A DNA stretch of 64,000 nucleotides from Pelomonas paludis (GCF_039872745.1 NZ_JBDPZD010000007.1:61620-125619), one strand, 5' to 3'; shown: positions 50,008-59,210, counted from the stretch's first letter. The notes: generated by a model from the letters alone, not told the origin. Program-made: numbers and translations.

Positions 50008-51471
50008 TCAGGGATTCGGCTTGAGGTGGTGGCTGACGTGGTCGTGGCGGTTGGCCAGGATCTGCGGCATCAGCGAACCCACCCCCATGCCCAGCAACGC
50101 GGCCAGCAAGCCCGCCAGCTGACCCGGGAAGCGCTCGCCCCAGGTGGTGACCTGCGGAAAGAACAGCACCCAGACCATCACGCCAGCAAAGATCGAGACG
50201 ATGGCGCCCTGGGTGGTGGCCTTGGACCAGTACAGGCCAAACACCAGCGGCACGAAGGCCGCGACCAGGGTCACCTGGTAGGCGGCGCTGACCAGCTCGT
50301 AGATGGGCGTGCCCTGCAGGGCGATGGCATAGACCAGCACCGCAAAGGCGAAGATGACCAGCGTGACCCGCATTGCCACCAGGGCCTGCTTGTCGCTCAT
50401 GCCGGGGCGGATCTGCTTGAGAATGTTCTCAACGAAGCTGGTGGTGGGCGCCAGCAGCGTGGCCGACGAGGTGCTCTTGATGGCCGAGAGCAGCGCGCCG
50501 AAGAACAGGATCTGCATGACCAGCGGCATGTGGCCCATGATGAAGCTGGGCAGCACGCGCTGGTAGTCGTTCTGGGCCATGTCCAGGGCCTTGTCGCCCA
50601 TCACGACCGTGGCGGCCAGCACGATGAACATGGGCACGAAAGCGAACACGATGTAGCTGAAGCCGCCGATCATGGCGCCCCGCTGCGCGGTCTTGGCGTC
50701 CTTGGCGGACATCACGCGCTGGAAGACGTCCTGCTGCGGGATGGAGCCCAGCATCATGGTCAGCGCCGCGCCGACGAACATGGCCAGGTCGGTGAAGCTG
50801 GGCTCGGGCAGGAAGCGGCCCAGGTCGCGCTTGGCGGCAGCCTCCAGCACCACGCCCGCGCCGCCGGCCAGGTCGGCAGCAAACACGGCAATGATGGAGA
50901 GCCCGACGACCAGCACGATCATCTGGATGAAGTCGGTCCAGGCCACGGCCAGGAAGCCGCCGATCACGACGTAGATGAGCACGGCCAGCAGGCCGACGAT
51001 CATGCCCATCTGCGAGGACATCGCGCCATCGGTCAGGATGGAGAACACCAGGCCCAGGGCCGTGACCTGCGCGGCCACCCAGCCCAGGTAGCTGAGGATG
51101 ATGGCCAGCGAGCAGAAGATCTCGACGCCGCGCCCGTAGCGCTGGCGGTAGAAGTCGCCGATGGTCAGCAGGTTGAAGCGGTACAGCTTGGCGGCAAAGA
51201 AAGCACCCACCAGCACCAGGCACATGCCGGCGCCGAAGGGGTCTTCGATGATCGCGCCCAAGCCGCCCTGCACGAACTTGGCGGGGATGCCCATCACCGT
51301 CTCCGCACCAAACCAGGTCGCAAAGGTGGTGGTGATCACCATGATGAGCGGCAGGCTGCGCCCCGCGACGGCAAAGTCAGCCGTGCCCTTGATGCGCGAG
51401 CCTGCCCAGACGCCGATGCCGAGAGTCCCCAGCAGGTAGAGCACGACGAAGACGATCAAGGTGGTGTTCAT
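50008..51471 (-). CDS. sodium:solute symporter family protein
   Basis: 487 residues with 12-13 membrane helices in the SSS (LeuT-fold) pattern: TTTFATWFGAETVMG, GWVAAQVTALGLVF, GSIPQQDVFQRVMSAKD, SAIKSTSSATLLAP (Na2-site serines). Substrate not assignable; relatives carry proline, pantothenate, acetate or solutes of unknown identity. CATAAT about 33 nt upstream is a possible -10. Single gene, 63 nt after ubiB's 3' end. Confidence 0.9.
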   Translation of the reverse strand: MNTTLIVFVVLYLLGTLGIGVWAGSRIKGTADFAVAGRSLPLIMVITTTFATWFGAETVMGIPAKFVQGGLGAIIEDPFGAGMCLVLVGAFFAAKLYRFNLLTIGDFYRQRYGRGVEIFCSLAIILSYLGWVAAQVTALGLVFSILTDGAMSSQMGMIVGLLAVLIYVVIGGFLAVAWTDFIQMIVLVVGLSIIAVFAADLAGGAGVVLEAAAKRDLGRFLPEPSFTDLAMFVGAALTMMLGSIPQQDVFQRVMSAKDAKTAQRGAMIGGFSYIVFAFVPMFIVLAATVVMGDKALDMAQNDYQRVLPSFIMGHMPLVMQILFFGALLSAIKSTSSATLLAPTTSFVENILKQIRPGMSDKQALVAMRVTLVIFAFAVLVYAIALQGTPIYELVSAAYQVTLVAAFVPLVFGLYWSKATTQGAIVSIFAGVMVWVLFFPQVTTWGERFPGQLAGLLAALLGMGVGSLMPQILANRHDHVSHHLKPNP

Positions 51472-51534
51472 GGCGCCGGGGAGCTCTTGAAAAAATCGCG
51501 CGGATTATGGCGGCGCGCTGGCCAGGGATCGAGG

Positions 51535-53106
51535 CTAGAAATACTCACCAAACCAGCGCCCCGCCACCAGCGTGGCGGCCACGCCAGCGGCAAAACCGAC
51601 CACAGCCCAAAGCACCAAGGCCAGCATGCGGTTGGTGCTACGCAATTCGCGGACCAGGGCGCGCAGTTCGGGGTCGCTGCCGCGCGCCTGGGCCTTGAGC
51701 GCGTCGTGCAACAGGCGAGGGATCTCGGGAACGAGGTGCGCGTAGCGCGGCGCCTCGCGCGAGAGCTTGTCGCGCAGCGCGGGCCAGCCCACCTGCTGCT
51801 GCATCCAGCGCTCCAGGAAGGGCTTGGCCGTGGCCCAGAGGTCGAGGTCGGGGTCCAACTGCCGGCCCAGGCCCTCGATGTTCAGCAAGGTCTTTTGCAG
51901 CAGCACCAGTTGCGGCTGGATCTCGACGTTGAAGCGGCGCGAGGTCTGGAACAGGCGCATCAGCACCTGGCCGAGCGAGATGTCCTTCAGGGGGCGGTCA
52001 AAGTGCGGCTCGCACACCGCCCGCACGGCGCTTTCGAGCGCGTCCACCCGCGTCTCCGGCGGCACCCAGCCCGAGGCGATGTGCAGCTCGGCCACGCGCT
52101 TGTAGTCGCGCCGGAAGAAGGCGATGAAGTTCTGCGCCAGGTAGTCCTTGTCGGTCTCGGTGAGCGTGCCGATGATGCCGAAGTCCAGCGCCACGTAGCG
52201 CCCAAAAGTGGCCGGGTCGATGCTGACCTGGATGTTGCCCGGGTGCATGTCGGCATGGAAGAAGCCGTCACGGAACACCTGGGTGAAGAAGATGGTGACG
52301 CCATCGCGCGCCAGCTTCTTGATGTCGATGCCCGCAGCGACCAGGCGCTCCATCTGCGAGATGGGCACGCCCTTCATGCGCTCCATCACCAGCACCTCGG
52401 CGCTGCACAGGTCCCAATGCATCTCCGGGACGAGCACCAGATCCAGGTCCGCCATGTTGCGGCGCAGCTGGGCGGCGTTGGCGGCTTCGCGCACCAGGTC
52501 GAGTTCGTCATGCAGGTACATGTCGAACTCGGCCACGACCTCGCGAGGCTTCAGGCGGCGGCCATCGCTGGACAGACGCTCGATCCAGCCGGCCACGAAG
52601 CGCATCAGCGACAAATCGTCGTCGATGAAGTCCAGCATGCCGGGCCGCAGCACCTTGACGGCGACCTCGCGGCCGTCCTTGAGCGTGGCGAAGTGCACCT
52701 GGGCGATGGACGCACTGGCCACAGGATGCTCATCGAAGGAGCCAAACAGCTCACCCACCGGCCGCCCAAAGGCGCGCTCCACCAGGCTGCGGGCCAGTTG
52801 CGGGTCAATCGGCGGGACGCGGTCCTGCAGGTGGGCCAGTTCGTCGGCCATGTCGGGCGGCAGCAGGTCGCGCCGTGTCGAGAGCACCTGCCCGAACTTG
52901 ACCCAGATCGGGCCCAGGTGCTCCAGGGCCAGACGCAGGCGCACGCCGCGCGGCTGCTGCCACTGGCGGCCCAGGCGCGTCACGCGCCGCAGCAGGCGGA
53001 AGCGCCGGGCCCGCAGGCCGGACAGCGCCAGATCGTCCAGCCCGAAGCGCCAGATCGTCCAGGCAATGACCAGCAGCCGTGCGACGAAACGCAGACCGCC
53101 GATCAT
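51535..53106 (-). CDS. ubiB: ubiquinone biosynthesis protein kinase-like UbiB
   Basis: 523 residues of the ABC1/ADCK family: KFGQVLSTRRDLLP (KxGQ motif), ASIAQVHFATLKDGREVAVKV (Ala-rich loop and Lys), ELDLVREAANA, GFFHADMHPGNI and ALDFGIIG, plus two C-terminal membrane helices (LALVLWAVVGFAAGVAATL). Atypical kinase/ATPase that supports ubiquinone synthesis at the inner membrane. ATG overlaps ubiJ by 4 nt. Confidence 0.96.
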   Translation of the reverse strand: MIGGLRFVARLLVIAWTIWRFGLDDLALSGLRARRFRLLRRVTRLGRQWQQPRGVRLRLALEHLGPIWVKFGQVLSTRRDLLPPDMADELAHLQDRVPPIDPQLARSLVERAFGRPVGELFGSFDEHPVASASIAQVHFATLKDGREVAVKVLRPGMLDFIDDDLSLMRFVAGWIERLSSDGRRLKPREVVAEFDMYLHDELDLVREAANAAQLRRNMADLDLVLVPEMHWDLCSAEVLVMERMKGVPISQMERLVAAGIDIKKLARDGVTIFFTQVFRDGFFHADMHPGNIQVSIDPATFGRYVALDFGIIGTLTETDKDYLAQNFIAFFRRDYKRVAELHIASGWVPPETRVDALESAVRAVCEPHFDRPLKDISLGQVLMRLFQTSRRFNVEIQPQLVLLQKTLLNIEGLGRQLDPDLDLWATAKPFLERWMQQQVGWPALRDKLSREAPRYAHLVPEIPRLLHDALKAQARGSDPELRALVRELRSTNRMLALVLWAVVGFAAGVAATLVAGRWFGEYF

Positions 53107-53624
53107 GGGTTGCGAGCCCGCCCACCCGCGCCGGCCGCCACCGTCTTGGCCAGCGCCCCGATCGCATCGCGAGCGCTGCGCGCAAAGCGCACGATCTGCC
53201 GCGCGGGCAGCGGCCCGACCACGCCGGCCAGGTCGTCCTCAATGTCCCAGCGCAGGTTCTCGATCAGCCAGTTCAGCTCTGAAGCCACCGCCGCATCGCC
53301 CTGCACCGTCACCCGGGGCCGCTCAACGCCCAGGGCCGACATCGCCAACTGCCAAGGCTGGCTGCCGTCGATCTCGACGCGCAGCGACTCGGGCGGCGCG
53401 GCGTCGAGCCGCTCGAACAGCCCGGCCGGCGTGACCGCCAGCACCAAATCGGGCGGCGCCGGCAAAAAGCCCGGCGCGCCGGCCACATGCACCACAACGG
53501 CTCGGCCGGTGATCCGCGCCAGACGCTGCTGCGCCACCGGTTCGCGCGACAGCACGTGGTTGCCCAACAGCACCAGACGCTCCTGCACCGCAGGGGCCGC
53601 CATCTTTATCCAGGAATCAAGCAT
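53103..53624 (-). CDS. ubiJ: ubiquinone biosynthesis accessory factor UbiJ (SCP2 domain)
   Basis: 173 residues. An SCP2-like lipid-binding fold (about 25-110, PDLVLAVTPAGLFERL, RVTVQGDAAVASELNWLI) and a helical tail with LRWDIEDDLAGVVGPLPA, as in UbiJ. With UbiK it gathers ubiquinone intermediates for the Ubi complex. Directly upstream of ubiB; ubiE is not adjacent. No Shine-Dalgarno; TAGAAT ends exactly 6 nt before the ATG. Confidence 0.9.
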   Translation of the reverse strand: MLDSWIKMAAPAVQERLVLLGNHVLSREPVAQQRLARITGRAVVVHVAGAPGFLPAPPDLVLAVTPAGLFERLDAAPPESLRVEIDGSQPWQLAMSALGVERPRVTVQGDAAVASELNWLIENLRWDIEDDLAGVVGPLPARQIVRFARSARDAIGALAKTVAAGAGGRARNP

Positions 53625-53630
53625 CCCGGG

Positions 53631-53636
53631 ATTCTA
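53631..53636 (-). promoter_or_regulatory. -10-like hexamer TAGAAT, predicted leaderless start of ubiJ
   Basis: Minus strand reads TAGAAT, CCCGGG, ATG. The hexamer matches TATAAT at five of six bases and the 6-nt gap puts +1 on the A of the start codon. Confidence 0.5.
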
Positions 53637-53811
53637 GGGACGCAGCCCGTGCGGCTTCGTCGAAGCCAGAGGCGGGCAAGCAGCGAGCGGCCTCTCAAAA
53701 GGTGCGAATTCACCAAACGCCCCATGAACGTGGCTCACTCGTCAATCAGGGAGAGCACGAAATTGCACGAGAATCCCGCGTCTAGCTTTCAGCCCCCTGT
53801 CCACTGCCACG

Positions 53812-55200
53812 ATGTTCGAGGATCGCAGCTACAAGAGAACGTTCTACAGCGCGCCGCAATCGGTCGAGTCGCTGGTCGCTGCGCTTTTGGAGCCTGGGCT
53901 GATCGTCCTCAGCTATCTCGGTGTCAGCGACTACTTCGACGAGCCGGTGATGCGGCCGGCGCTGACGCTGTGCCTGCTGGTCTTTGCACTGACCTTCCCG
54001 GGGCGCAACCGTTTTGGCGACCACCCGGCCAGTGCGCTGATCGACGTCGTCTCTTCCTGGCTGGTGCTGCTGGGCATCCTGCTGCTGTGTGGCTACGCCA
54101 CCAACAGCCTGCACTATTTCGAAGACCAGGTCCTGCTCTGGTGGGGCGTGCTCACCCCCGTGCTGCAGATCGCCGCCATCGAATCAGGCCGGCGCATCCA
54201 GCGTTGGCGGGCCCGCGCGCCAGGTGCCCGGCGCACGGCGGTCGTCGTCGGCGCGGCCGGCCTGGGTCACAAGGTAGCGCGCTCACTGCGCGAGGTGGGC
54301 GGGGTCGAGTGCCTGGGCTTTTTTGACGACCGCAGCCCCGACCGTCTGCACGCCGAAGCCTCCGACAAGGTGCTCGGCTCGCTGGACAGCCTGCCCGATT
54401 ACATCCGCCAGCACGGCGTGCGCGAGGTCTACATCACCCTGCCGCTGGGCTCGCAGCCGCGCATCGTCGAGCTGCTCGAGCGCATCCAGGGCACCACGGC
54501 CTCGCTGTTCTTCGTGCCCGACGTCTTCGGCATCAGCATCATCCAGGGCCGCCTGCTCGACTTGGCAGGTATGCCCGTCGTCGGCATCTGCGAGACCCCC
54601 TTCACCGGTACCAACCAGCTGATGAAGCGCATCAGCGACATCGTGCTGGCGTCCATCATCCTGGTGCTGATCTCGCCGCTGCTGGTCCTGGTCGCCATCG
54701 GCGTCAAGCTCAGCTCGCCCGGCCCCATCATCTTCAAGCAGCGCCGCAATGGGCTCGATGGCGAGGAGATCGAGGTCTACAAGTTCCGCTCCATGCGCAC
54801 CATGGACAACGGCCCCGTGGTCAAGCAGGCCACCAAGGACGACCCCCGCATCACGCGCTTCGGTGCCTTCATCCGCCGCACCTCGCTCGACGAGCTGCCG
54901 CAATTCATCAATGTGTTGCAAGGCCGCATGAGCATCGTCGGGCCGCGCCCCCACGCCGTGGCGCACAACGAGGAGTACCGCCAGTTGATCAAGGCCTACA
55001 TGGTCCGGCACAAGGTGCGCCCCGGCATCACCGGCTGGGCGCAGGTCAATGGCCTGCGTGGCGAAACCGACACCCTCGACAAGATGCGTGCACGCGTCGA
55101 ATACGATCTTGAGTACCTGCGCAATTGGTCCATCGCGCTGGACCTGCAGATCATCATGCGCACGGTCCGGCTCGTGATCTTCGATCGTCACGCCTTTTAA
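53812..55200 (+). CDS. undecaprenyl-phosphate glucose phosphotransferase (EPS priming enzyme)
   Basis: 462 residues. N-terminal four-helix membrane region (about 20-130), a CoA-binding-like Rossmann domain (TAVVVGAAGLGHKVARSL), a further membrane hairpin (about 285-310) and the PHPT catalytic domain (PGPIIFKQRRNGLDGEEI, YKFRSMR, RRTSLDELPQFINVLQG, SIVGPRPHAV, RPGITGWAQVNG). Transfers glucose- or galactose-1-phosphate to undecaprenyl phosphate, starting polysaccharide repeat units. Resembles WcaJ/EpsB-type enzymes. First gene of the EPS locus; a structured 166-bp gap follows. Confidence 0.94.
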   Translation: MFEDRSYKRTFYSAPQSVESLVAALLEPGLIVLSYLGVSDYFDEPVMRPALTLCLLVFALTFPGRNRFGDHPASALIDVVSSWLVLLGILLLCGYATNSLHYFEDQVLLWWGVLTPVLQIAAIESGRRIQRWRARAPGARRTAVVVGAAGLGHKVARSLREVGGVECLGFFDDRSPDRLHAEASDKVLGSLDSLPDYIRQHGVREVYITLPLGSQPRIVELLERIQGTTASLFFVPDVFGISIIQGRLLDLAGMPVVGICETPFTGTNQLMKRISDIVLASIILVLISPLLVLVAIGVKLSSPGPIIFKQRRNGLDGEEIEVYKFRSMRTMDNGPVVKQATKDDPRITRFGAFIRRTSLDELPQFINVLQGRMSIVGPRPHAVAHNEEYRQLIKAYMVRHKVRPGITGWAQVNGLRGETDTLDKMRARVEYDLEYLRNWSIALDLQIIMRTVRLVIFDRHAF

Positions 55201-55359
55201 GAGGGTGAGAGGAAATCCAACGTGCCCGCTTTGACTCCCCAATCCACCCCGCTCGTCGTTGCAAATGCGCGCCGTAGCCCGAGCTACGGCTGTGCTTTGC
55301 GCCTAGGTCGGGGCGCTTTGGGAAGCCCTCTCGGGCTCGCCGGATTCCCTCTCACCCTC
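55201..55359 (+). repeat. nested inverted-repeat element between the EPS priming gene and epsL
   Basis: An 18-bp inverted repeat (55201-55218 and 55342-55359, 17 of 18 matching) encloses a 40-nt imperfect hairpin (55261-55300; inner 8-bp stem GCCGTAGC/GCTACGGC with CCGA loop, outer GCAAA/TTTGC arm, two bulges), a competing GCGCC/GGCGC stem (55299-55316) and a small AGCCC/GGGCT stem (55324-55337). It starts directly after the stop codon and ends 7 nt before the epsL ATG. Either a cis-acting RNA leader or a small palindromic mobile element; no target-site duplication is visible. Confidence 0.7.
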
Positions 55360-55366
55360 TGAGCCG

Positions 55367-56557
55367 ATGCTGCTGCCCACGCCCCGCCTCTGTCTCGCCC
55401 TCGGCCTGCTGCTCTCAGCCTGGTCGGCACACGGCCAGGAATCCTCGCCCTACTACTTCGGCGCCAGCGCCGGCCTCACGCACGTCTCCAACGTCTACCG
55501 GCGCGGCGACACCTCCAATGCGGACCGTGTCACCTCCCTGGGGCTGTTGGCAGGGCTGGACCAGCGCCTTGGGCGCGCGCGGCTGCGTATCGACACGTCA
55601 GCAAACAACAACCGCTACGCGACGCTGCGTGACCTGAACAACACCAGCTACTCAGGCCGTTCCACTGTCGACTGGGAGACGCTGGGCGACCTGTCAGGGA
55701 CGGTGACGGCCAGCCGCAGCCGCACGCTGGCCGAGTTCAACATCGGCCGCGGCGCGGACAACGTGCCGCTGCCCTCACAGCAAAACCGCGAGAGCAATGG
55801 CGAGTATTCCGCCCTTGTGCGTCTGGGGGCCAAGAACCGCTACAGCCTGGAGGCCGGTTGGGCTTTTCGAAAGCGCGACTTCAGCGCCATCGAGTACAGC
55901 CGCTACGCCTATTCCCAGCATTCGGTGCAAGTGGGTGCCTATGCCAAGCCTGGCGCCAACCTGAAGGTGGGTGTCGTCGGCCGCAAGTCCAAGGGTAAGA
56001 ACCCGCGCTACCCGGTGGTGGTGTCGGGCTTCCCGTTGCTGCTTGAGAACCCCTACCGCCGCACTGACATCGACTTGACGGCCTCCTGGGCCACCGGGGG
56101 TTCGAGCCAACTGGATGCCCGCGTCAGCCGCAGCCGCACGCGCAACGACCTGCTGCTCGTCAACAACTTCAGTGGCACGACAGGCGCGCTGACCTGGAGT
56201 TGGCTGCCGGCGCCCAAGCTGCAGCTGCGCTTCAACGCCAGCCGCGACACCGGGGTCGAGAGCCGCATCCAGTCGTCCGACATCGACCGCCTGTACCACT
56301 CGCTGGGCGCCACCGCCAACTACGAACTCACCGGCAAGCTCTTCCTACAGGCCAGCCTCAGCCGCATCAGCAACCGGCGCGACAGCATCGGTGCCTACGA
56401 CAACGACGCCACGCAGTCGATCGGCCTGCGCTGGGCCTATTCGCGCAGTATCAGCCTGAGCTGCCAGGCTGCCCGTTCCAGCCGGGACAGCAGCGTGGCG
56501 CTCTACACCTACCGGGCCAACAGCCTCGGGTGTACCGGCCAGTTCTTCGTTTTCTGA
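55367..56557 (+). CDS. epsL: EpsL-like outer-membrane beta-barrel protein of the EPS locus
   Basis: 396 residues with a signal peptide (LALGLLLSAWSAHGQ) and an array of amphipathic beta strands ending with an aromatic C-terminus (CTGQFFVF). Features such as SAGLTHVSNVYR and repeated R-x-R-x strands match EpsL-family proteins found in EPS clusters of methylotrophs and Burkholderiales, thought to form an outer-membrane barrel for export. The call rests on locus and general pattern. Symbol by family resemblance only. Confidence 0.75.
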   Translation: MLLPTPRLCLALGLLLSAWSAHGQESSPYYFGASAGLTHVSNVYRRGDTSNADRVTSLGLLAGLDQRLGRARLRIDTSANNNRYATLRDLNNTSYSGRSTVDWETLGDLSGTVTASRSRTLAEFNIGRGADNVPLPSQQNRESNGEYSALVRLGAKNRYSLEAGWAFRKRDFSAIEYSRYAYSQHSVQVGAYAKPGANLKVGVVGRKSKGKNPRYPVVVSGFPLLLENPYRRTDIDLTASWATGGSSQLDARVSRSRTRNDLLLVNNFSGTTGALTWSWLPAPKLQLRFNASRDTGVESRIQSSDIDRLYHSLGATANYELTGKLFLQASLSRISNRRDSIGAYDNDATQSIGLRWAYSRSISLSCQAARSSRDSSVALYTYRANSLGCTGQFFVF

Positions 56558-56680
56558 CCTGCCGCCGCGCTCGCGCCCTGACCCGGGCGTGAACTGCGTC
56601 CGCATTTGCTTGCGCCTTCGCGCGCGCAGTCGGGCACGCAAGCTGCGCTGGTCACCGTTCGGAATTACGCTTCGCAGTCC

Positions 56681-57700
56681 ATGTCCGCCACCATCCTGCT
56701 CACCGGCGCCGCCGGCTACATCGCCTCCCACACCTGGCTTGCGCTTCAAGCCTCGGGCTTCCGGGTCGTGGGGGTCGACAACTTCTCCAACAGCTCGCCC
56801 CGCGTGCTCGACCGCCTTCGCGTGCTGGCGCCGGCCGCCATCGAGTTCGAGCAGGCCGACGTTTGCGACGCTGCCGCGATGCGTGCCGTCTTCCAGCAGC
56901 ACAAGCCCGATGCGGTGGTCCACTTTGCCGCCTTCAAGGCGGTAGGTGAGTCGGTCGCTCAGCCACTGGCCTACTACCGCAACAACCTCGGTGGCCTCGT
57001 CAACACCTGCGAGGTGATGCGTGAGGCCGGCTGCAAGCGCATGGTCTTCAGCTCCAGCGCTACCGTCTACGGCGTGCCTGAGCGCCTGCCGCTGCGCGAG
57101 GACGCCCCAACCTCCGCCACCAACCCCTACGGCCAAACCAAGCTGATGGGTGAGCAGATCCTGCGCGATCTGGGGGTCGCCGACCCGGCCTGGCAAACCG
57201 CCATCCTGCGTTACTTCAACCCCGTCGGCGCCCACGAGAGCGGCCGCATTGGCGAAGACCCGCGCGGCACGCCCAACAACCTGATGCCCTATGTCGCTCA
57301 GGTCGCCGTTGGCCGGCGCGAGAAGCTCGCCGTCTTCGGCAACGACTACGACACCCCCGACGGTACCGGCGTGCGCGACTACATCCACGTCTGCGACCTG
57401 GCCGAAGGCCATGCCGCCGCGCTGCGCTACCTGCTCGATGCCCCGCGCTCCATCACCGTCAACCTCGGCACCGGCCAGGGCTACAGCGTGCTGGACCTGG
57501 TGCGCGCCTACGAGGCCGCCAGCGGCCGGCCCGTGCCGTATGAGATCGTGGCCCGCCGCCCCGGCGACGTGGCCGCCTGCTGGGCCGACCCCAGCTTTGC
57601 CGCCGAGCAACTCGGCTGGCGCGCCGTGCATGGCCTCGCGCGCATGTGTGAAGACAGCTGGCGCTGGCAAACCAACAACCCCAAGGGATTCGAGGAATGA
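56681..57700 (+). CDS. galE: UDP-glucose 4-epimerase
   Basis: 339 residues from the ATG at 56681. SDR-extended fold: TGAAGYIASHT (NAD-binding, TGAxGYI), catalytic SSSATVYG and YGQTK (Tyr-x3-Lys), RYFNPVGAHESG, GTGVRDYIHVCDLAEGH. Interconverts UDP-glucose and UDP-galactose, feeding EPS synthesis. The usual GYIGSH is GYIASH here. Overlaps manC by 4 nt (ATGA). Confidence 0.95.
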   Translation: MSATILLTGAAGYIASHTWLALQASGFRVVGVDNFSNSSPRVLDRLRVLAPAAIEFEQADVCDAAAMRAVFQQHKPDAVVHFAAFKAVGESVAQPLAYYRNNLGGLVNTCEVMREAGCKRMVFSSSATVYGVPERLPLREDAPTSATNPYGQTKLMGEQILRDLGVADPAWQTAILRYFNPVGAHESGRIGEDPRGTPNNLMPYVAQVAVGRREKLAVFGNDYDTPDGTGVRDYIHVCDLAEGHAAALRYLLDAPRSITVNLGTGQGYSVLDLVRAYEAASGRPVPYEIVARRPGDVAACWADPSFAAEQLGWRAVHGLARMCEDSWRWQTNNPKGFEE

Positions 57701-59130
57701 TCTCCGTTCAACCCGTCATCATGGCCGGCGGTTCCGGCACTCGCCTGTGGCCGCTGTCGCGCGCCGGCTACCCCAAGCAATTCCTGGTGCTTTCGGGTAA
57801 CGAGAGCCTGTTCCAGTTGGCCGCCCGGCGCCTGGCCGACCTGGCCAGCCCTGACGTCCAGGTCGCTGCGCCCTGCATCGTCGGCAACGAGGAGCACCGC
57901 TTCCTGGTGCTCGACCAACTGCGTGAGGTCAAGCTCGACCCCGCCAGCGTGCTGCTCGAACCCATGGGCCGCAACACCGCACCGGCCCTGACCCTGGCCG
58001 CGCTGGAAGCGCTGGAGGGCGGCAAGGACCCCGTTCTCGTCGTCACCCCGGCTGACCAGACCGTCACCCAGCCCGCCGCCTTCACGGCTGCATTGCAGCA
58101 AGCCATCCGCGCGGCCGATGGTGGCGCCATCGCCATCCTCGGCATCACGCCGGACCGGCCCGAGACCGGCTACGGCTACATCCGCACCCAGTCCGACGCG
58201 GCCGGCCTGGCCGTGGCCCAGTTCGTCGAGAAGCCCAACCTCGACACCGCCAAGGGCTACCTGGCTGCCGGCGGCTACTACTGGAACAGCGGCATGTTCG
58301 TGCTGCGCGCCAGCGTCTGGATGAAGGCGCTCGAGCGCTTCCGCCCCGACATCGCGGAGGCTACAGCCGCCGCCTGGGCCGTCCGCAAGACCGACGCCAA
58401 GTTCGTCCGTCCCGGCAAGGCCGAGTTTGGCGCCGTGCCCAGCGAGTCGGTCGACTACGCCGTCATGGAGCGCTGCCCCGGCACCGATCTCAGCCTGCGC
58501 ATGATCCCGCTCGACGCCGGCTGGAACGACCTCGGCGCCTGGGAGGCCGTCTGGCAGGTGGCCGACAAGGACGCCCACGGCAACGCCTCGGTGGGCGACG
58601 CCCTGATCGCTGACAGCGAGAACACCCTCGTCCACGCCACCAGCCGCCTCGTCGGCGTGGTGGGCCTCAAGGATGTGGTCGTGGTCGAGACGGCCGATGC
58701 CGTGTTGGTCAGCGACCGCGCCCGCAGCCAGGAGGTCAAGCAGATCGTCAACCGCCTGGGCAAGGAACAGCGCGGCGAGCAGAACCTGCACCGCAAGGTC
58801 CACCGCCCCTGGGGCTGGTACGACAGCATCGACCAGGGCGAGCGCTTCCAGGTCAAGCGCATCATGGTCAAGCCGGGCGCCTCTTTGAGCCTGCAGATGC
58901 ACCACCACCGCGCCGAGCACTGGATCGTCGTCAGCGGCACCGCCGAGATCGTCAACGGCGACAAGACCATCCTGCTGACCGAGAACCAGTCCACCTACAT
59001 CCCGCTCGGGCAGACCCACCGCCTGGCCAACCCCGGCAAGGTGCCGCTCGAGATCATCGAAGTCCAGTCCGGCTCCTACCTCGGCGAGGACGACATCGTC
59101 CGCTTTGAGGACACCTACGGGCGAAACTGA
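57697..59130 (+). CDS. manC: mannose-1-phosphate guanylyltransferase/mannose-6-phosphate isomerase
   Basis: 477 residues. N-terminal nucleotidyltransferase PVIMAGGSGTRLWPLSR, FVEKPNLDTAKGYLAAGGY, YWNSGMFVLRA; C-terminal cupin isomerase domain HRPWGWYDSIDQGERFQVK, HHHRAEHWIVVSGTA. Makes GDP-mannose from fructose-6-P-derived mannose phosphate. Coupled to galE by overlap; followed by a strong intrinsic terminator. Confidence 0.95.
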   Translation: MISVQPVIMAGGSGTRLWPLSRAGYPKQFLVLSGNESLFQLAARRLADLASPDVQVAAPCIVGNEEHRFLVLDQLREVKLDPASVLLEPMGRNTAPALTLAALEALEGGKDPVLVVTPADQTVTQPAAFTAALQQAIRAADGGAIAILGITPDRPETGYGYIRTQSDAAGLAVAQFVEKPNLDTAKGYLAAGGYYWNSGMFVLRASVWMKALERFRPDIAEATAAAWAVRKTDAKFVRPGKAEFGAVPSESVDYAVMERCPGTDLSLRMIPLDAGWNDLGAWEAVWQVADKDAHGNASVGDALIADSENTLVHATSRLVGVVGLKDVVVVETADAVLVSDRARSQEVKQIVNRLGKEQRGEQNLHRKVHRPWGWYDSIDQGERFQVKRIMVKPGASLSLQMHHHRAEHWIVVSGTAEIVNGDKTILLTENQSTYIPLGQTHRLANPGKVPLEIIEVQSGSYLGEDDIVRFEDTYGRN

Positions 59131-59162
59131 CGGCCATACCGTCCCTTTCACCTCCCAAACCG

Positions 59163-59210
59163 GGCCCGAAGACGCGCTAACCTGCGTGCCTTCGGGCCTT
59201 TCCCTTTTTT
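59163..59210 (+). terminator. intrinsic terminator between manC and rmlB
   Basis: GGCCCGAAG (59163-59171) pairs perfectly with CTTCGGGCC (59190-59198), with an inner ACGC/GCGT extension, followed by TTTCCC and six Ts. It ends only 19 nt before the rmlB ATG, leaving no room for a promoter after it, so it may act as an attenuator or a partial terminator. Confidence 0.88.

Noticed and set aside
55261..55300. Possible JUMPstart/ops (RfaH-type) element in the EPS leader
   Set aside because: GCCGTAGCCC only partly resembles GGCGGTAGC, and the bases are part of a perfect hairpin; no support for an ops site.
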